Assembly: GCA_910577045.1 (NCBI GenBank)
Contig: CAJTLB010000039.1
Span: forward strand, 1-7,778
Length of the DNA stretch: 7,778 nt
Origin: an uncultured Lachnospiraceae bacterium
Lineage (GTDB): Bacteria > Bacillota > Clostridia > Lachnospirales > Lachnospiraceae
Reading direction: 5' to 3'
The notes under the pieces were generated by a model. It saw only the letters and a program-made list of their open reading frames with translations, ran no database searches and had not been told where the DNA came from. Positions 5,509 to 7,778 of this stretch are shown here, piece by piece. The first letter of the stretch is position 1. Each line of letters opens with the position of its first letter. Position numbers and translations under genes: made by a program.

Positions 5509-6045
5509 TTGAGAATTATAGGATATAGCATAATAGGAGCTGTTCTTGCTTCCCTTCTCCTTTTTGGTAAACAGGAAAAAGAAAATTTTGTTCAGGTGCA
5601 AGGAATAAGAACTTCTATACATATCAGGAAAGAACCAGAAGAGGAATTAGAAGAATTACTACCTCTTACAAAGACATTTGGGATTTATAATCTGACAAGC
5701 TATGAATGGGACATATTAGGACAAGTCATTATGGCAGAGGCCAGAGGGGAGAGTTTTGAGGTTCAATATTATATTGCATGTACTATTCTAAACCGTGTAG
5801 AAAGTGAGCTTTTTCCCAATACCATACCAGGAGTGATCTATCAAACAAAACCAAGCATTCAGTTTTATGGAGCATGGGACACCAACCAGTATGAAGTAAC
5901 CGATTCGGTCTGGGAGGCAATTCGGGCAGCGCTTTTCTATAATGATTTACCATCTGACGTGTATTACTTTACATCAGATGGATACTTGCCAGAGACAGAA
6001 CCATGGAAGCAGATAGGGAATATGTGGTTTTCGAAACAAGAGTGA
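5509..6045 (+). CDS. Membrane-anchored SleB-type cell-wall hydrolase
   Basis: The start is TTG at 5509, six bases after GGAGG. The 178-residue protein begins with a hydrophobic segment at about 5-20 (GYSIIGAVLASLLLFG) and no clear cleavage site, so it is a signal anchor or an uncleaved signal. A charged linker, EEELEELL (about 44-51), precedes the hydrolase domain at 64-175. That domain has the Hydrolase_2/SleB pattern: ILGQVIMAEARGESFE with the presumed catalytic Glu77, then CTILNRVES, FPNTIPGVIYQ and IQFYGAWD, ending in DVYYFTSDG and WKQIGNMWF. Family members cut cortex or vegetative peptidoglycan, usually as lytic transglycosylases. It sits among early genes with no holin nearby, so it is probably not the main endolysin. 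A role in wall remodelling or in excluding other phages is possible. Confidence 0.85.
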   Translation: MRIIGYSIIGAVLASLLLFGKQEKENFVQVQGIRTSIHIRKEPEEELEELLPLTKTFGIYNLTSYEWDILGQVIMAEARGESFEVQYYIACTILNRVESELFPNTIPGVIYQTKPSIQFYGAWDTNQYEVTDSVWEAIRAALFYNDLPSDVYYFTSDGYLPETEPWKQIGNMWFSKQE

Positions 6046-6063
6046 AGGGAGATGAGGAAGAAC

Positions 6064-6216
6064 ATGAATCAGGAAAAAAAGAAGGCAACATTAGACAAAG
6101 GAATCATAGGGTATCAGCTTGTAAGAAAGACAAAGCTGGAAGCAAATGCAAAGAAGAGAATTTTTGCTTATATGAGAAGCATAGCACAGAACCAAGAAAC
6201 CATACAAAAAGGATAA
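6064..6216 (+). CDS. Small basic protein, function unknown
   Basis: This 50-residue frame starts at ATG 6064 with GAGG six bases upstream. An in-frame ATG at 6052 would add four residues but has its AGGGAG directly adjacent. The protein reads MNQEKKKATLDKGIIGYQLV and continues into RKTKLEANAKKRIFAYMRSI. It is strongly basic and mostly helical, with no recognisable motif. It begins 18 bases after the hydrolase stop and ends 9 bases before the next start, so the tight spacing supports translation. A different frame through the same stretch (6003-6299) is longer, but it overlaps two genes and lacks this spacing. Confidence 0.6.
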   Translation: MNQEKKKATLDKGIIGYQLVRKTKLEANAKKRIFAYMRSIAQNQETIQKG

Positions 6217-6225
6217 GGACGAACC

Positions 6226-6450
6226 ATGGAGGAAAAGGAAGTATTAGAACAAGCAAGAAAGAACGCATGGTCCTTTCCAGGGCTTACCCCACCCAATAAT
6301 GCAGCTTATATAGGGGCAATCGAGGCAAAAGAAGATACTTATTTTTATTACCAAGACAAAGAAGGAAATTTCTATTATGATTCACAACAGATCCGCCGTT
6401 TTGAATTGGAAATGAGAGAAGCACAGAAAAAGAAACAACAAAGAAAATAA
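6226..6450 (+). CDS. Small early phage protein, function unknown
   Basis: The start ATG at 6226 follows AAGGAC by about six bases. The 74-residue protein contains LEQARKNAWSFPGLTPPNNA, then a tyrosine-rich middle (DTYFYYQDKEGNFYYDSQQI) and a very basic tail, EAQKKKQQRK. The central part looks like a short beta hairpin. It has no membrane segment or known motif. It belongs to the run of closely packed early genes between the hydrolase and the annealing protein. A nucleic-acid-binding adaptor would fit the tail, but this is a guess from composition only. Confidence 0.65.
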   Translation: MEEKEVLEQARKNAWSFPGLTPPNNAAYIGAIEAKEDTYFYYQDKEGNFYYDSQQIRRFELEMREAQKKKQQRK

Positions 6451-6461
6451 GGAAAGAGTTC

Positions 6462-6557
6462 ATGAAACAAGACATAAGAAGGATTTGTATTGTTCATGGG
6501 ATAAACAAGAAAATGCTCTGGTTAGTGCGACAACACAACCAGAGCCAACAACTATAA
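6462..6557 (+). CDS. Possible 31-residue peptide overlapping a hairpin
   Basis: AAGGA lies eight bases before the ATG at 6462. The 31-residue product begins MKQDIRRICIVHGINKKMLW and ends VRQHNQSQQL. It starts 11 bases after the previous stop, so it fits the operon. Its second half is encoded by the hairpin at 6515-6545, so the sequence may be constrained by RNA structure rather than by the peptide. It is either a real small gene or a chance frame over a non-coding element. Confidence 0.4.
   Translation: MKQDIRRICIVHGINKKMLWLVRQHNQSQQL
6503..6545 (-). terminator. Hairpin terminator of the leftward small RNA
   Basis: GCTCTGGTT (6515-6523) pairs with AACCAGAGC (6537-6545). After one bulged base (6524), GTG/CAC extends the stem around a 6-base loop. 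Leftward it is followed by ATTTTCTTGTTT, a usable U-rich tract. Rightward it is followed by CAACAACTATAA, so it is not a rightward terminator. Confidence 0.55.
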
Positions 6558-6575
6558 CTTGGAAAACCTGTATCT
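6503..6575 (-). ncRNA. Candidate leftward small antisense RNA in the early operon
   Basis: A strong leftward promoter (6582-6610) has a predicted start near 6575. A 12-bp hairpin (6515-6545) followed leftward by ATTTTCTTGTTT would end the transcript near 6503, giving an RNA of about 73 bases. There is no leftward open frame with a ribosome site in it. The RNA is antisense to the rightward early mRNA and covers the end of the 31-residue frame. It could act as an antisense regulator, as a trans-acting RNA or by transcriptional interference. Promoter and terminator are seen; expression is inferred. Confidence 0.5.
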
Positions 6576-6581
6576 GTATTC

Positions 6582-6610
6582 ATTATAGCATAGTTTCTAG
6601 GAAAATACAA
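6582..6610 (-). promoter_or_regulatory. Strong leftward promoter inside the early operon
   Basis: Read leftward, TTGTAT (6605-6610) and a perfect TATAAT (6582-6587) are separated by exactly 17 bases, and TGC precedes the -10. It points against the surrounding genes, toward the hairpin at 6515-6545. Confidence 0.6.
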
Positions 6611-6670
6611 GAAAAATGCTAAAAAAGCAGCAAGTTTATGAAATGGTATAGGTAGAAGAGGAATGGTTTG

Positions 6671-6691
6671 TTGTAAAAGTATTTTTTACAA
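6671..6691 (+). repeat. Inverted repeat just before the annealing-protein ribosome site
   Basis: TTGTAAAA (6671-6678) and TTTTACAA (6684-6691) form a perfect 8-bp dyad around 5 bases, ending three bases before AAAGGAG. It may be an operator or an RNA hairpin that influences translation of the next gene. Being A/T-only apart from G-C pairs near the ends, it is weak as a terminator. Confidence 0.4.
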
Positions 6692-6709
6692 AGAAAGGAG
6701 CAAGAAGGA

Positions 6710-7393
6710 ATGGAAAACTTGTACTATTATAACTTGTGTAGAGAAGTGCCACAGACCGCACAAAAGAGAATACAAGGTGGAAGAATCAGTGGAATGACAG
6801 ATATAAACCCTATGTGGAGAATTAAGAAGCTAACAGAGATATTTGGTCCATGTGGAATAGGTTGGTATTATAAAACAGTAAGGGAATGGTTAGAACCTTA
6901 TCAAGAGACCGTTGCTGCTTTTGTGAAAATTGAATTATACATAAAAGTAGATGGGGAATGGTCTATGCCAATCCAGGGGACAGGAGGCAGTATGTTTGTA
7001 GAGATACAAAAAAATGGGGCACATGTCTCCGATGAGTGTTATAAGATGGCAACTACGGATGCGATTTCCGTTGCTTGTAAGCAGTTAGGGATTGGGGCAG
7101 ATATTTACTGGGATAAAGATAAAACAAAATATAGTCCAGCAAATAGAGAGGATACCAATGAGGCTGCTGCCAACCAGCAGACCCATACGCAAACAAAGCG
7201 AAAGGAAGTAGCTTCTGCAGAAGAAGTAAAAAAGCTTCGGGAACAGCTTATGTTAGAATGTCAGAGGACAGGGGCAGGAATGATATTCCTAAGAAGAACA
7301 TACCACATTGAAAAAGCAGAGGATTTGTCTGTTTTACAATTAAAAGATGCCATAAGAATATTGAAGGGTAAGCCGGATAAAGAAATAGCTTAA
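6710..7393 (+). CDS. Rad52/Sak-like phage single-strand annealing protein (putative)
   Basis: The start ATG at 6710 follows AAAGGAG by nine bases. The 227-residue protein has a core at about 10-142: an entry helix with GGRISGMTDINPMWRIKKLTEIFGPCGIGW, two strands (AAFVKIELYIKVDGEW), a GTGG turn, and a long helix, SDECYKMATTDAISVACKQLGIGADIYW. This order resembles the Rad52 superfamily, where a VGYG-like turn precedes a KEAVTDGLKRAL-type helix. A low-complexity linker (143-168) leads to a helical C-terminal module (169-221) like the tails of other phage annealing proteins. Such proteins coat single strands and anneal phage DNA ends during replication. The position just before the replication gene fits. 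The call rests on pattern similarity; no exonuclease or SSB gene is seen in the window. Confidence 0.7.
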   Translation: MENLYYYNLCREVPQTAQKRIQGGRISGMTDINPMWRIKKLTEIFGPCGIGWYYKTVREWLEPYQETVAAFVKIELYIKVDGEWSMPIQGTGGSMFVEIQKNGAHVSDECYKMATTDAISVACKQLGIGADIYWDKDKTKYSPANREDTNEAAANQQTHTQTKRKEVASAEEVKKLREQLMLECQRTGAGMIFLRRTYHIEKAEDLSVLQLKDAIRILKGKPDKEIA

Positions 7394-7451
7394 TCAGGAC
7401 TACTCTTTGCAGAATGGTTAAGTGGGAATAAAAGAAAAGAGAGGGATTAGA

Positions 7452-7778
7452 GTGGCTAAAGTAGGAATGGATAGTTTCCTTTTAGATTGCCACACGAACG
7501 ACAATATCTCTGAAATAGAAGCAGAATATGGAGTAAAAGGGTTTGCAGTAGTTGTCCGGCTCTGGCAGAAAATATACAGTGAGAAGGGTTATTATTGTGA
7601 ATGGATTGAAAGGAGTCCACTTTTGTTTTTGTCGAATTGGTTCGGTGGAAACAGCGGTGTGACAGTCAGTTTAATAAAGGATATTGTAAGCAGGTGCTTA
7701 AAAAATGGCATCTTTGATGTCAAGATGTATGAGGAATACTCCATTCTCACATCAGCAAGGATTCAGAAGCAATACTTT
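7452..7778 (+). CDS. DUF4373-type phage replisome organiser, N-terminal part
   Basis: The start is GTG at 7452, seven bases after AGAGGG. The frame stays open for 109 codons to the window end, so the C-terminus is missing. The protein contains FLLDCHTNDNISEIEAEYGV, GFAVVVRLWQKIYSEKGYYC, NGIFDVKMYEEYSILTS and a final IQKQYF. This is the pattern of the Lin1244/Lin1753-like N-terminal domain (DUF4373), a winged-helix module found in DnaD-like phage replication initiators that bring the host helicase to the phage origin. It follows the annealing protein by 58 bases in the same direction, as usual for phage replication modules. The DnaD-like C-terminal domain would lie outside the window and is not seen here. 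Confidence 0.82.
   Translation, partial: MAKVGMDSFLLDCHTNDNISEIEAEYGVKGFAVVVRLWQKIYSEKGYYCEWIERSPLLFLSNWFGGNSGVTVSLIKDIVSRCLKNGIFDVKMYEEYSILTSARIQKQYF

Noticed and set aside
6003..6299. Rightward 98-codon frame overlapping the hydrolase end and two small genes
   Set aside because: It overlaps three better-supported frames with good ribosome sites and tight spacing; its product is a low-complexity basic sequence typical of a shadow frame.
1..7778. CRISPR array, rRNA or toxin-antitoxin pair
   Set aside because: No regularly spaced direct repeats, rRNA-like sequence or recognisable toxin-antitoxin pair was seen; the small HTH genes fit phage regulators better.

Overview
The window reads as the left end of an integrated temperate phage (prophage) in a low-to-moderate GC Firmicutes chromosome. 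The protein types, the frequent TTG/GTG starts with strong GGAGG-type ribosome binding sites, and the ImmA/CI-like immunity pair suggest a gut Clostridia or Lachnospiraceae-type host. That host assignment is an inference; no species-level marker is present.

Layout. Positions 1-504 are chromosomal flank: the 5' part of a leftward gene that looks like a DDE transposase, then a sigma70-type promoter for a tRNA. Positions 505-588 are tRNA-Leu(AAG). A tyrosine integrase ends 18 bases beyond the tRNA and is transcribed toward it, so the tRNA 3' end is the probable attachment site and the element extends rightward out of the window. Positions 606-4489 form the leftward lysogeny arm: integrase, an orphan membrane protein with a SAP domain, an ImmA/IrrE-type metallopeptidase and a CI-like repressor. 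Positions 4490-4633 are the genetic switch: two divergent promoters overlaid by three copies of a 13-bp dyad (TTGCA-N3-TGCAA type), with a fourth copy over the stop codon of the first rightward gene.

From 4634 the rightward early arm runs: a Cro-like HTH protein, a conserved-looking small protein, a second small HTH protein, a membrane-anchored SleB-type cell-wall hydrolase, three small unknown genes, a Rad52/Sak-like single-strand annealing protein and a DUF4373-type replisome organiser cut by the window end. This is the usual order of switch, small early genes, recombination, then replication initiation in Firmicutes siphophages.

How it fits together. In the lysogen the repressor should hold the rightward promoter off and tune its own promoter through the dyads. 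ImmA would cleave the repressor on induction, because the repressor lacks its own S24 peptidase domain. The Cro-like protein and the early genes then follow. The less ordinary parts are the SAP/membrane protein in the lysogeny arm, a candidate leftward small antisense RNA with its own strong promoter and terminator inside the rightward early operon (about 6503-6575), the cell-wall hydrolase placed among early genes rather than in a lysis cassette, and a long dyad with repeated ATGATAC-type motifs upstream of the integrase.
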